This document shows, one piece after another, positions 1 through 5,455 of a stretch of DNA of 5,769 bases; positions within the stretch are counted from its first letter, which is position 1; every line of letters starts with the position of its first letter. Origin of the DNA: Acidobacteriota bacterium (GTDB lineage: Bacteria > Acidobacteriota > Terriglobia > Bryobacterales > Bryobacteraceae); the NCBI GenBank assembly GCA_026394095.1, contig JAPKYY010000919.1, positions 1 to 5,769 on the forward strand, written 5' to 3'. Under the pieces are notes generated by a model. That model did no database searches, was not told the DNA's origin, and saw only the letters and a program-made list of their open reading frames with translations. A program made the translations under genes and the position numbers.

Positions 1-267
1 AAGCGTAATCGTCCGCGCCAGCGCCTCAAAATCGCGCTCCAGAATCGCCTTCAGGCGAAAGAGCGGCTGCACACGCTCGGTAACAGGAACCTGCCGCCAG
101 CTCCGAAAAGCCGTATGCGCAGCCTGCACCGCAGCATCCACCTCACCCGCTTCAGCAACAAAAACCTGAGCCACCTGCTCAGCCTTCGCCGGGTCGTGGA
201 CCGGCAAACAAACACTACCCTGCGGCTTGCGCCATTCCCCGGCCCAGTAATGATAAATGTCCTGCAT
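1..267 (-). CDS. mmsA: Methylmalonate-semialdehyde dehydrogenase (CoA-acylating), N-terminal 89 residues, truncated by window edge
   Basis: The minus-strand frame reads 89 codons from an ATG at 267 to the window edge without a stop. The N-terminus has the family layout: a short YHYWAGEWRKP opening, then an HDPAKAEQVAQV segment matching the usual NPATGE-V motif, then GEVDAAVQAAHTAFRSWR, then PVTERVQPLFRLK. The last block (residues 61-73) is typical of methylmalonate-semialdehyde dehydrogenases rather than other aldehyde dehydrogenases. Known members oxidise methylmalonate or malonate semialdehyde with NAD and CoA, giving propionyl- or acetyl-CoA in valine, thymine and inositol breakdown. The catalytic cysteine and most of the NAD domain lie outside the window, so activity cannot be checked. 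An AGGG at 276-279, 8 nt upstream, supports this ATG; a GTG at 273 sits too close to that site. The gene diverges from the MFS-like gene with only 31 nt between the starts. Confidence 0.8.
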   Translation of the reverse strand, partial: MQDIYHYWAGEWRKPQGSVCLPVHDPAKAEQVAQVFVAEAGEVDAAVQAAHTAFRSWRQVPVTERVQPLFRLKAILERDFEALARTITL

Positions 268-298
268 CTTCACTACCCTAATACACTAGTAGTTCAGC

Positions 299-1354
299 TT
301 GCAGTTACTTCCTACAGCCATTGCCATGTTTCTCTTCGGCCACCTCAGTGGAATGGCCGTTTTGAATGGCTACATCCAGACCCGCAGTGGCCTGACACTC
401 CCGCAATTCGGCCTCGTCCTCTCCACTGGCGCAATCACCGCACTCCTGGTCAATCTCTACCTCAAGCTAAGCGGCAAAAAGATCTCCGGCGCAACAGGCC
501 TCATCCTCCTCGCCTTCGCCGTCTGGCTCCCCGTCCTGGCCCAGGGCCTCCCCGCCCTGCTCCTCGCATACTCCATGCAAGGCGCAGCCTCACGCATCGC
601 CCTATCGGGCCTTTACCGCGCTATCACCTCCATCCAACGCCAGAGCATGGGCATGTCCTTCTTCCTCAACGCGCTCCTCACCCAGTACACCGGCCAGGCC
701 ATCTACGCCGCTGGATTCGCCCTCTCCATCGGCATCCCTGCCGGCCTCTGGCTCCGTGGCAAACTCCCAGACTGGACCGCCGAAGCCGCCCGCCAAGCCG
801 CCACCCAAACCGCAAGAACATCCGTCCCTCTAGCGGTCGCCTTCACCGCCTATTGCGCCGAAGTCTTCACGATGACGCAAGCCACCGCCTGGTCGAGTGT
901 CCTCGCAAAAACCATCCGCATCGGCGACACACTCCTGCCACCCCTCGTAGCCGCAGGCATCCTCTCCGGCGTTTTCTGGATGGTAGTCGGCTCAGTCCGC
1001 TACCTGGCAGGCCTCAAAGAAACAATGGACCTCCGCCGCATCGTCCTGGCCGGCAACGTCCTCTGTGTAGTAGCAATCGTCGGGGCCATCCTCACCCCAG
1101 CCAGCGCCGGCCCATTGATGCTCTTCTACGCCCTCCTCGGAGCCGGCATCGCCTGCTTCGTCCCCTTCGCCCTGCAGATCATCTCGATGCACCCCAAGGC
1201 CGGAGAAATGGCCGACTACATGGCCATGTTAGGCCCGGTAATGAGCGTCAGCGTCCACCTCATCACCGGCAACTTCGCCGAGTACCACAACGTCTTTGTC
1301 CTCGGAGCCTTAACGCTATCCCTGCTCGCCGCACTAAAGAGCTTACGAACATGA
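299..1354 (+). CDS. MFS-like multi-helix membrane transporter, substrate unknown
   Basis: The 351-residue product is strongly hydrophobic. By eye it has 11 to 12 membrane helices: about 3-26, 35-56, 62-82, 84-106, 118-140 and 141-152 in the first half, then about 172-195, 212-236, 248-266, 269-292 and 303-345 (probably two) in the second. A charged, alanine-rich loop (about 153-171) separates the halves, as in Major Facilitator Superfamily proteins. The first helix and the GLTLPQFGLVLSTG loop into helix 2 resemble MFS sugar/efflux relatives, but the classical cytoplasmic motif after helix 2 is weak (LKLSGKK). At 351 residues it is shorter than the usual 390-450. The start is uncertain. An in-frame stop at 290-292 limits it, TTG at 299 keeps helix 1 whole, and ATG at 326 would shorten it; neither has a clear ribosome site. 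The last codons overlap the HEAT-repeat gene by ATGA, suggesting one transcript. MFS membership is moderately supported and the substrate cannot be inferred. Confidence 0.58.
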   Translation: MQLLPTAIAMFLFGHLSGMAVLNGYIQTRSGLTLPQFGLVLSTGAITALLVNLYLKLSGKKISGATGLILLAFAVWLPVLAQGLPALLLAYSMQGAASRIALSGLYRAITSIQRQSMGMSFFLNALLTQYTGQAIYAAGFALSIGIPAGLWLRGKLPDWTAEAARQAATQTARTSVPLAVAFTAYCAEVFTMTQATAWSSVLAKTIRIGDTLLPPLVAAGILSGVFWMVVGSVRYLAGLKETMDLRRIVLAGNVLCVVAIVGAILTPASAGPLMLFYALLGAGIACFVPFALQIISMHPKAGEMADYMAMLGPVMSVSVHLITGNFAEYHNVFVLGALTLSLLAALKSLRT

Positions 1355-2112
1355 GACTACGCCGCCAAAAGAAGCTAAACAAAAAAGCCGGCCTCAAATC
1401 GAAACTGCATCCAGTTATCGAACTGCTTGGCATCGTGGCTGACCGCAAGAAATTTCATGGAGATCGAGGCGACGCAGCTCGACATTTGCATTCCGTTGGA
1501 GATAAGCGCGGAATCAATTTTCTGCTGCAAGAGTTCTTTTCCCTTGAAGAGAAAACGGATCTATATACGGCTGCACTAGCGTTAGAAGAATCAGAAGATA
1601 TCGCCGCTGTAGGCCCGCTCATCCGCGCACTGCACGACAAAAATCCGCACAGGCGTCATGCAGCGGCTAGAGCACTTGGATGGATTAGACAGGCCAAGCG
1701 CCGGGCTGGTAGAGCCCTGACTGCAATGTTGGCCGACCACACCCAACCTCAAGCCGCACGCGAAGAGGCGGCTGAATCGCTCGCCTACCTCGACTACGCA
1801 CCTTCAGTTCCAGTCCTCGCTAAAGTAGTCACAGAATCCGACCCTCGAATGCGCTTTTGGGCTTGTTTTGGTCTGGGGAGCATTCGCGTCGAGCGATGCC
1901 AAAAAGAGATTGAAGCGACGCTTCTTTCATTGCTCAATGACGAAGGAGAGATGCCGACTTTTTACTCGGTCAGACTCGAGGCCCTAATGCTGCTAGCAGA
2001 TCATTTCAACTACAAAGAGCGCTTGTTGCAGGAAATTGAGCGAATTGATCACGATCCGTCAGCCTCAGAATCGGACCGCCGCTGGGCTGAATGGTATCGC
2101 CCCCAAAACTAA
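1351..2112 (+). CDS. HEAT-repeat (PBS lyase-like) protein, 253 aa
   Basis: The ATG at 1351 sits inside the ATGA that ends the upstream membrane-protein gene, with AAGAG about 9 nt before it, so translational coupling is likely. The product opens with a very basic stretch (RLRRQKKLNKK, residues 2-12) and has no signal peptide or membrane helix, so it is probably cytoplasmic. Residues 84-218 hold about four HEAT-like helical repeats: 84-112 (AAVGPLIRALHDKNPHRR), 119-147, 152-178 (SVPVLAKVVTESDPRMRFWA) and 191-218. A weaker one lies at about 40-78. The pattern of P.L...L.D....R..AA.ALG matches PBS-lyase HEAT repeats, which serve as protein-binding scaffolds. No catalytic residues are visible and no partner can be named. 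Base composition differs from the upstream gene: 1501-1560 has 25 G/C of 60, against 42 of 60 at 541-600. A longer in-frame reading from 115 exists but merely crosses the membrane-protein gene in the wrong frame. Confidence 0.8.
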   Translation: MRLRRQKKLNKKAGLKSKLHPVIELLGIVADRKKFHGDRGDAARHLHSVGDKRGINFLLQEFFSLEEKTDLYTAALALEESEDIAAVGPLIRALHDKNPHRRHAAARALGWIRQAKRRAGRALTAMLADHTQPQAAREEAAESLAYLDYAPSVPVLAKVVTESDPRMRFWACFGLGSIRVERCQKEIEATLLSLLNDEGEMPTFYSVRLEALMLLADHFNYKERLLQEIERIDHDPSASESDRRWAEWYRPQN

Positions 2113-2151
2113 AATCCCCGCCTCAAAGACGCATAAGCGCTTCGGGCGGGG
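2105..2151 (-). terminator. Rho-independent terminator of the HU gene, overlapping the end of the HEAT-repeat gene
   Basis: Arms CCCCGCC (2116-2122) and GGCGGGG (2145-2151) pair perfectly. The 22-nt interior adds AAG/CTT (2126-2128/2140-2142) and CGC/GCG (2130-2132/2137-2139) around an ATAA loop, giving one long hairpin with small bulges. On the minus strand it is followed by ATTTTAGTTTT (2115-2105), a good U-rich tail, 31 nt after the HU stop. On the plus strand the tail is only TCTCTT, so it would be a poor terminator for the HEAT-repeat gene, though it may act in both directions. Confidence 0.65.
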
Positions 2152-2181
2152 TCTCTTACCGGAGGGGAGTAATAGAAAAAA

Positions 2182-2484
2182 CTATTTGGTCTTCTTCGGA
2201 GGAACGATCGCGTCTTTTACTGCCTTGGCAACGCGGAACTTGACGACCTTCTTGGCCGGGATCTTGATGGTGGCACCGGTGGCAGGGTTACGGCCAGTGC
2301 GCGCCTTGCGCTCCTGACGTACCAGCTTGCCGATTCCGGGCAGCGTGGCTTCTCCAGCCTTCTTGGTTTCACGCACCATGATTTCGGCATAGGTGGTGAT
2401 GAATTCTTTTGCCTGCTTGCTGGTAAGGCTTAGCTTTTCGGCGATTTCCTTGATCAACTGAGATTGTGTCATGCGATCAGCCAT
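2182..2484 (-). CDS. hup: HU-family histone-like DNA-binding protein, 100 aa
   Basis: HU proteins form dimers that bend and compact DNA in the nucleoid and assist replication, recombination and repair. The 100-residue product has the expected order. A helical dimerisation half comes first (MTQSQLIKEIAEKLSLTSKQ, then AKEFITTYAEIMVRETKKAG). A beta segment follows (LPGIGKLVRQERKAR), then the DNA-binding arm with the hallmark GRNPATG at about residues 68-74, whose proline intercalates between base pairs in known HU/IHF structures. IKIPAKKVVKFRVAKAVKDAI then closes the fold. The family is usually about 90 residues; here a short lead (MADR) and a lysine-rich tail (PPKKTK) add the rest. The ATG at 2484 was chosen because AAGGAG lies 8 nt upstream; the frame could open at 2529 but without a ribosome site. 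It has its own promoter downstream of the recA terminator, so it is probably a single-gene transcript. HU versus IHF cannot be settled strictly, but HU is favoured. Confidence 0.95.
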   Translation of the reverse strand: MADRMTQSQLIKEIAEKLSLTSKQAKEFITTYAEIMVRETKKAGEATLPGIGKLVRQERKARTGRNPATGATIKIPAKKVVKFRVAKAVKDAIVPPKKTK

Positions 2485-2492
2485 TGAGGTTG

Positions 2493-2498
2493 CTCCTT
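2493..2498 (-). promoter_or_regulatory. Ribosome binding site deciding the HU start
   Basis: AAGGAG on the minus strand lies 8 nt upstream of the ATG at 2484. It fixes the start there rather than at the upstream in-frame ATG at 2529 or the downstream ATG at 2472. Confidence 0.85.
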
Positions 2499-2527
2499 GG
2501 TTTGCTTCGTTGTGCCTGTGCGGATCC

Positions 2528-2551
2528 AAACATTTCTAGTCCAAAATGTTT
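2528..2551. promoter_or_regulatory. Interrupted palindrome in the HU leader, candidate operator or leader hairpin
   Basis: Perfect 8-bp arms AAACATTT (2528-2535) and AAATGTTT (2544-2551) flank an 8-nt spacer, CTAGTCCA. It lies about 20 nt downstream of the -10 box proposed for HU and 44 nt upstream of the HU start codon, so it would fall in the early transcribed leader. A similar element lies upstream of recA at 3872-3898, and the flanks match as well (GCGGA-TCC on one side, a terminal GC on the other). It could bind a regulator as DNA, or fold as a weak A/U-rich RNA hairpin. The regulator is unknown. Confidence 0.5.
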
Positions 2552-2570
2552 TAGCTTCAAGCGCATCCTC

Positions 2571-2600
2571 ATCATAAGGGACTTTTCTCAACGATGTAAA
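2571..2600 (-). promoter_or_regulatory. Sigma-70-type promoter for the HU gene
   Basis: On the minus strand, TTTACA (2600-2595) and TATGAT (2576-2571) each differ from the consensus at one base and are separated by 18 nt. Transcription would begin near 2564, giving a leader of roughly 80 nt that contains the palindrome at 2528-2551. The -35 box directly abuts the U-tract of the recA terminator, which suits an independent transcription unit. Confidence 0.55.
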
Positions 2601-2601
2601 G

Positions 2602-2640
2602 AGAAAAAATAGAAAAAAGGCCCTAAAAATGGCCTTTTTT
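2602..2640 (-). terminator. Rho-independent terminator downstream of recA
   Basis: Arms AAAAAAGGCC (2613-2622) and GGCCTTTTTT (2631-2640) form a 10-bp stem with an 8-nt loop. On the minus strand it is followed by further U-rich sequence down to 2602. It lies about 70 nt past the recA stop. The core has only four G/C pairs, but the long U-run makes it a convincing terminator. T-runs on both strands mean it could work in either direction. Confidence 0.75.
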
Positions 2641-2650
2641 AATATCCAGA

Positions 2651-2683
2651 CCTGTTTCATGCCCATTTTATGGGCCAAACAGG
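2651..2683. other. Long imperfect hairpin in the recA 3' untranslated region
   Basis: CCTGTTT (2651-2657) pairs with AAACAGG (2677-2683), and GCCCAT (2661-2666) pairs with ATGGGC (2670-2675) around a TTT loop. The two stems are separated by a small 3-by-1 internal loop. It begins 26 nt after the recA stop and precedes the U-rich terminator. It has no U-tract of its own, so it may protect the recA transcript end or support termination rather than terminate alone. Confidence 0.6.
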
Positions 2684-2709
2684 ATCACCAACTCATGTTT
2701 TACCTAGTT

Positions 2710-3777
2710 TTATTGGGCTGCGGACGCACTCTTCTTTGCTTTTGCCGGTGCTTCCACATCCGTCGGTGGGGTCTCAATTCGAGGTGCCAGCCCCAGCAAC
2801 TTGCGCAAATCCACATCCAGCGCATTAGCCGCATCCGGATGATCCTTCAGGAACTGGCGTGCATTCTCACGGCCCTGTCCAATCCGCTCACCCTTATAGC
2901 TGTACCAGCTGCCAGACTTCTCCACCAGGTTCTGCGCAACACCAATATCGATCAAATCACCCTCGATACTAATGCCCTGTCCGTACATGATGTCGAACTC
3001 AGCTTCACGGAAAGGCGGCGCCACCTTGTTCTTCACAACCTTCACCTTGGTGCGGTTGCCAGAAACAACATCCCCATCCTTAATCGCGCTGATGCGGCGA
3101 ATATCGAGACGCACACTCGCGTAAAACTTAAGAGCACGTCCACCCGAAGTTGTTTCAGGATTGCCAAACATCACGCCAATCTTTTCGCGAATCTGGTTGA
3201 TAAAGATCAGACAGGTATTGGACTTCGAACAGATACCAGTCAGCTTGCGCATCGCCTGCGACATCAACCGGGCCTGGATACCAACAAACGTATCGCCCAT
3301 TTCGCCATCCAGTTCTGCCTTCGGAACCAGCGCCGCAACAGAGTCGACAACCAGAATATCTACAGACCCGGAGGACACGAGCGTGCTCGCAATCTCCAGC
3401 GCCTGCTCAGCATAATCCGGCTGAGAAACAAGCAGATTCTCCGTATCCACACCCAGCGCATTCGCATAGATCGGATCCAGCGCATGCTCAACGTCGATAA
3501 ACGCCGCAATGCCGCCCATCTTCTGTGCCTGTGCAACGCACTGCAGCGCAACCGTCGTCTTACCAGACGATTCCGGCCCGAATACCTCAATGATGCGCCC
3601 ACGCGGCAATCCGCCTATGCCAAGGGCGTAATCAAGAGAGATCGATCCAGTAGGGATGGATTGCACCTGCACCATCGCCTCGCTGGCACCCAAGCGGGTG
3701 ATCGAACCCTTGCCGAACTGCTTCTCAATCGCGCCAAGCGTTGCCTGAAGCGCCTTAAATTTCTCGTTCTCTGCCAT
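2710..3777 (-). CDS. recA: Recombinase RecA, full length, 355 aa
   Basis: RecA polymerises on single-stranded DNA, drives ATP-dependent strand exchange and, as a filament, stimulates LexA self-cleavage in the SOS response. All core elements are present: the N-terminal polymerisation segment with [10 protein letters not shown] (21-30), Walker A GPESSGKT (67-74), catalytic glutamate 97 in IDVEHAL, Walker B DILVVD (140-145), and loop L1 around 157-165. The NQIREK/loop L2 region at 194-213 is followed by the family signature ALKFYASVR (215-223), and then [25 protein letters not shown] differs slightly from the commoner IDAEHAL. Length is standard, with a variable A/K-rich tail ending SASAAQ. The ATG at 3777 gives the normal N-terminus but has no clear Shine-Dalgarno sequence. 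The gene starts 31 nt after the mpg stop on the same strand, so co-transcription is plausible. A promoter inside the end of mpg is also possible, since a palindrome shared with the HU leader lies there. No recX follows it. Confidence 0.99.
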   Translation of the reverse strand: MAENEKFKALQATLGAIEKQFGKGSITRLGASEAMVQVQSIPTGSISLDYALGIGGLPRGRIIEVFGPESSGKTTVALQCVAQAQKMGGIAAFIDVEHALDPIYANALGVDTENLLVSQPDYAEQALEIASTLVSSGSVDILVVDSVAALVPKAELDGEMGDTFVGIQARLMSQAMRKLTGICSKSNTCLIFINQIREKIGVMFGNPETTSGGRALKFYASVRLDIRRISAIKDGDVVSGNRTKVKVVKNKVAPPFREAEFDIMYGQGISIEGDLIDIGVAQNLVEKSGSWYSYKGERIGQGRENARQFLKDHPDAANALDVDLRKLLGLAPRIETPPTDVEAPAKAKKSASAAQ

Positions 3778-3808
3778 AGGAAACCAAAGTATATCCCAAT
3801 TCCTGTCA

Positions 3809-4315
3809 CTAGGCGATTAAAAAGCGAAGAAGCATTTCAGAAGATTTTCGAATTCCGATCCGCGGAGTCCTCAAAACATTCTCGTCCGCAATGTTTTGGC
3901 CGCTACGTATCGTCAACTCACCCCTCGTCAAATCCACCCCATAATGCGAAAGATCAATCCCCATCCCCCGAGTCAATCTCCCGGGCCCCTTCCAATCCCC
4001 TGCCCCCCGAATCAACACACACCCAGGCACGCCTTCTTCCTCCACAACCACATTCAGCATAAAGTGGAGGCCGTAGTTCAAATAAACATAGGCATGCCCC
4101 GGAGGCCCAAAAATCACTTCAGTTCGTTTTGTCCGTCCGGCAAAGACATGAGCCGCCGCATCCCCTTCCGGCAAATAGGCCTCAGTCTCAAATATCTGCG
4201 CCCGCAAATCCCCATGCACCAGCCACTGTCCCAGCAATTCACGAGCAACCACCGTCGTTGGACGGCAAAAGAAGTTACGATCTAAGATTGTGCCGAACTC
4301 ATTACGGCTCTTCAC
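3809..4315 (-). CDS. mpg: 3-methyladenine DNA glycosylase, AAG/Mpg family, compact 168-aa form
   Basis: The family flips alkylated or deaminated purines out of DNA and cuts the glycosidic bond to start base excision repair. Sequence support: [20 protein letters not shown] (11-30) is the usual opening. ETEAY (43-47) supplies the general-base glutamate (Glu45, equal to human Glu125) and the intercalating tyrosine (Tyr47, equal to Tyr127). His56 sits nine residues later, as in human [18 protein letters not shown] (76-90), [17 protein letters not shown] and TPRIGI follow in family order. It is short against roughly 190-210 residues, because the stretch between LIR and GPGRL is only six residues and the protein ends right after LRFLIA. 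The GTG at 4315 has GAGGG 8 nt upstream and gives the expected N-terminus; opening at 4411 would add an unmatched lead. Its first 26 nt overlap the start of divergent thpR. It probably leads a transcript with recA. Confidence 0.9.
   Translation of the reverse strand: MKSRNEFGTILDRNFFCRPTTVVARELLGQWLVHGDLRAQIFETEAYLPEGDAAAHVFAGRTKRTEVIFGPPGHAYVYLNYGLHFMLNVVVEEEGVPGCVLIRGAGDWKGPGRLTRGMGIDLSHYGVDLTRGELTIRSGQNIADENVLRTPRIGIRKSSEMLLRFLIA
3872..3898. promoter_or_regulatory. Interrupted palindrome upstream of recA, inside the 3' end of mpg
   Basis: Perfect 9-bp arms CAAAACATT (3872-3880) and AATGTTTTG (3890-3898) flank the 9-nt spacer CTCGTCCGC. It lies 95-121 nt upstream of the recA start and codes for residues 141-149 of the glycosylase. 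It resembles the palindrome in the HU leader in arms, spacer (CT-GTCC) and flanks. The minus strand has a TTGACG at 3931-3926 that could be a -35 box, but no convincing -10 follows it. The regulatory role is inferred only from the repeat and its position. Confidence 0.4.
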
Positions 4316-4847
4316 CGGGCTTGCCCTCGAATATCCTGTCCGCCGGAACCTCGAACTGGTGCTAGAACACCTGCGCCCACTCGCTCCCCTAAACTGGAGC
4401 CCGGCCAACAACTTTCACATTACGACGAAATTCATCGGCCCATGGCCAGAAGATCGTCTCGATGAACTCAAAGCCGCCCTCACAGCAATCCCCAAACGCG
4501 GCCCAATCACAACCCCCATCAGCGGCTTCGGCTGGTACCCAAACCCCCACCAGCCCCGCGTCCTCTTCTGTGGCGTCCGCGCACCAGAAACACTCTTCTC
4601 TCTGGCAAAAGACCTCGACACCTGCTGCGAATCTCTCGGCCTCAAACCGGAGCAACGAGAATACTCACCCCACCTCACCCTGGCCAGAATCAAAGGCGTG
4701 CAAAACCTCACCCCCATCCGCCAGGCCATCGCCCAACTGCCCAGCGCAGATTTCGGCGCCTCTACCGCATCCAAGTTCCTGCTCTACAAAAGTGAGCCCG
4801 GCGAACAAACCAGCGCTTACACAGTAATAGGAGAGTTTCCACTTTGA
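4290..4847 (+). CDS. thpR: RNA 2',3'-cyclic phosphodiesterase / 2'-5' RNA ligase family protein (ThpR)
   Basis: This is a 2H phosphoesterase; relatives open 2',3'-cyclic phosphates on RNA and can join 2'-5' linked tRNA halves in vitro, though the cellular role is unsettled. Both catalytic motifs are present at the right spacing: FHITTKFIG with His43-Thr45 (HxT) and SPHLTLARIK with His128-Thr130. The N-terminus [18 protein letters not shown] matches the family opening, and the length of 185 is normal. The GTG at 4290 is the only usual start codon that keeps this opening; it has only a weak ribosome site. It therefore overlaps the divergent mpg start by 26 nt, and any promoter must lie inside mpg. 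A poor candidate is TTGGAC (4258-4263), 17 nt, TCTAAG (4281-4286), which would give an almost leaderless message. The stop overlaps the plsY TTG start, indicating coupling to the lipid genes downstream. Confidence 0.93.
   Translation: MPNSLRLFTGLALEYPVRRNLELVLEHLRPLAPLNWSPANNFHITTKFIGPWPEDRLDELKAALTAIPKRGPITTPISGFGWYPNPHQPRVLFCGVRAPETLFSLAKDLDTCCESLGLKPEQREYSPHLTLARIKGVQNLTPIRQAIAQLPSADFGASTASKFLLYKSEPGEQTSAYTVIGEFPL
4324..4328 (-). promoter_or_regulatory. Ribosome binding site deciding the mpg start
   Basis: GAGGG on the minus strand lies 8 nt upstream of the GTG at 4315. It supports a 168-residue glycosylase and lies inside the thpR coding region. Confidence 0.6.
4829..4835 (+). promoter_or_regulatory. 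Ribosome binding site supporting the TTG start of plsY
   Basis: AGGAGAG, within the last codons of thpR, lies 8 nt before the TTG at 4844. No ATG or GTG in this frame lies nearby, so the site makes the TTG start credible. Confidence 0.75.
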
Positions 4848-5455
4848 ACTCACTCACCACCACAGCCGCCTGGCTCATCCCACTCTGCTTCGCCTTGGGC
4901 AGCCTCCCCTTCGGCGCCTGGATCGTCCGCTGGAAGACAGGCGAAGACGTCACCAAAATGGGCAGTGGCAACATCGGTGCCACCAACGTCCTCCGCACCA
5001 CCGGCAAAAGTGCCGGCATCCTCACCCTCCTGCTCGACATCGGCAAAGGCCTCCTCGCCGTCTTCCTCGCAGACACCATCTCAGAAGGCAATCCCTTGCT
5101 CATGTCCGCCGCGGCCCTCGCCGTCCTCTTCGGCCATGCCTTCTCGCCCTTCATGAAATTCAAAGGTGGCAAGGCCGTAGCCAGCTTCGCCGGAGCCTTC
5201 GCTTACCTCACCCCGCTCCCTTTCTGGTCCATCGCAATCCTCTTCATCGCCATCGTCGCCTACAGCCGCTACATCTCACTAGGCTCCGTCTGCGGCGCAA
5301 TCTTTTTCCCCTTCGCCGTCTGGCTCATCCTCCATCCCTCCTGGCCCATCCTCCTCGCCTCAACCATAGCGGGCCTCTTCATCGCATGGCGTCATGCCTC
5401 TAATATCGAACGCCTCAAAAACGGAACGGAAAACAGGTTCGAGTGGCGCAAGTAG
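4844..5455 (+). CDS. plsY: Acyl-phosphate:glycerol-3-phosphate acyltransferase PlsY
   Basis: PlsY is an inner-membrane enzyme that moves an acyl chain from acyl-phosphate (made by PlsX) to position 1 of sn-glycerol-3-phosphate, giving lysophosphatidate for phospholipid synthesis. The 203-residue product shows the three family motifs. Motif 1 is GSGNIGATNVLR (40-51). Motif 2 is the glycine-rich phosphate-binding KFKGGKAVAS (105-114), preceded by GHAFSPF. Motif 3 is SNIERLKNGTE (186-196) near the C-terminus. Hydrophobic helices at about 8-27, 57-77, 86-101, 123-142, 145-163 and 167-182 fit the known multi-span topology. Length is typical. The start is a TTG overlapping the thpR stop (TTGA) with a good ribosome site. 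The 3' end overlaps gpsA by 13 nt. The pairing makes sense because GpsA produces the PlsY substrate. No plsX is in the window. Confidence 0.97.
   Translation: MNSLTTTAAWLIPLCFALGSLPFGAWIVRWKTGEDVTKMGSGNIGATNVLRTTGKSAGILTLLLDIGKGLLAVFLADTISEGNPLLMSAAALAVLFGHAFSPFMKFKGGKAVASFAGAFAYLTPLPFWSIAILFIAIVAYSRYISLGSVCGAIFFPFAVWLILHPSWPILLASTIAGLFIAWRHASNIERLKNGTENRFEWRK

Noticed and set aside
115..1350. Long plus-strand open frame continuous with the HEAT-repeat gene, suggesting a 665-residue protein
   Set aside because: The upstream part is rich in arginine, proline and histidine with no domain, and lies out of frame across mmsA and the membrane-protein gene. The real start is the ATG at 1351 in the ATGA junction.
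2036..2317. Plus-strand open frame spanning the HEAT-gene end and antisense to HU
   Set aside because: It crosses a strong hairpin and the reverse complement of the HU coding region; no recognisable protein.
2469..2678. Minus-strand small open frame between recA and HU
   Set aside because: It runs through the terminator, promoter and leader of HU and overlaps the HU start; no ribosome site or protein features.
3778..3808. Known SOS box directly upstream of recA
   Set aside because: Neither the CTGT-N8-ACAG nor the GAAC-N4-GTTC type is present in the 31-nt gap, so no known LexA site can be called there.
2629..4062. 477-codon plus-strand open frame opposite recA and mpg
   Set aside because: It is antisense to two unmistakable genes, has a biased composition typical of GC-skewed shadows, and shows no family motifs.
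4389..5172. Several minus-strand open frames opposite thpR and plsY
   Set aside because: They mirror two well-supported genes and lack conserved motifs, consistent with antisense shadows of high-GC coding sequence.
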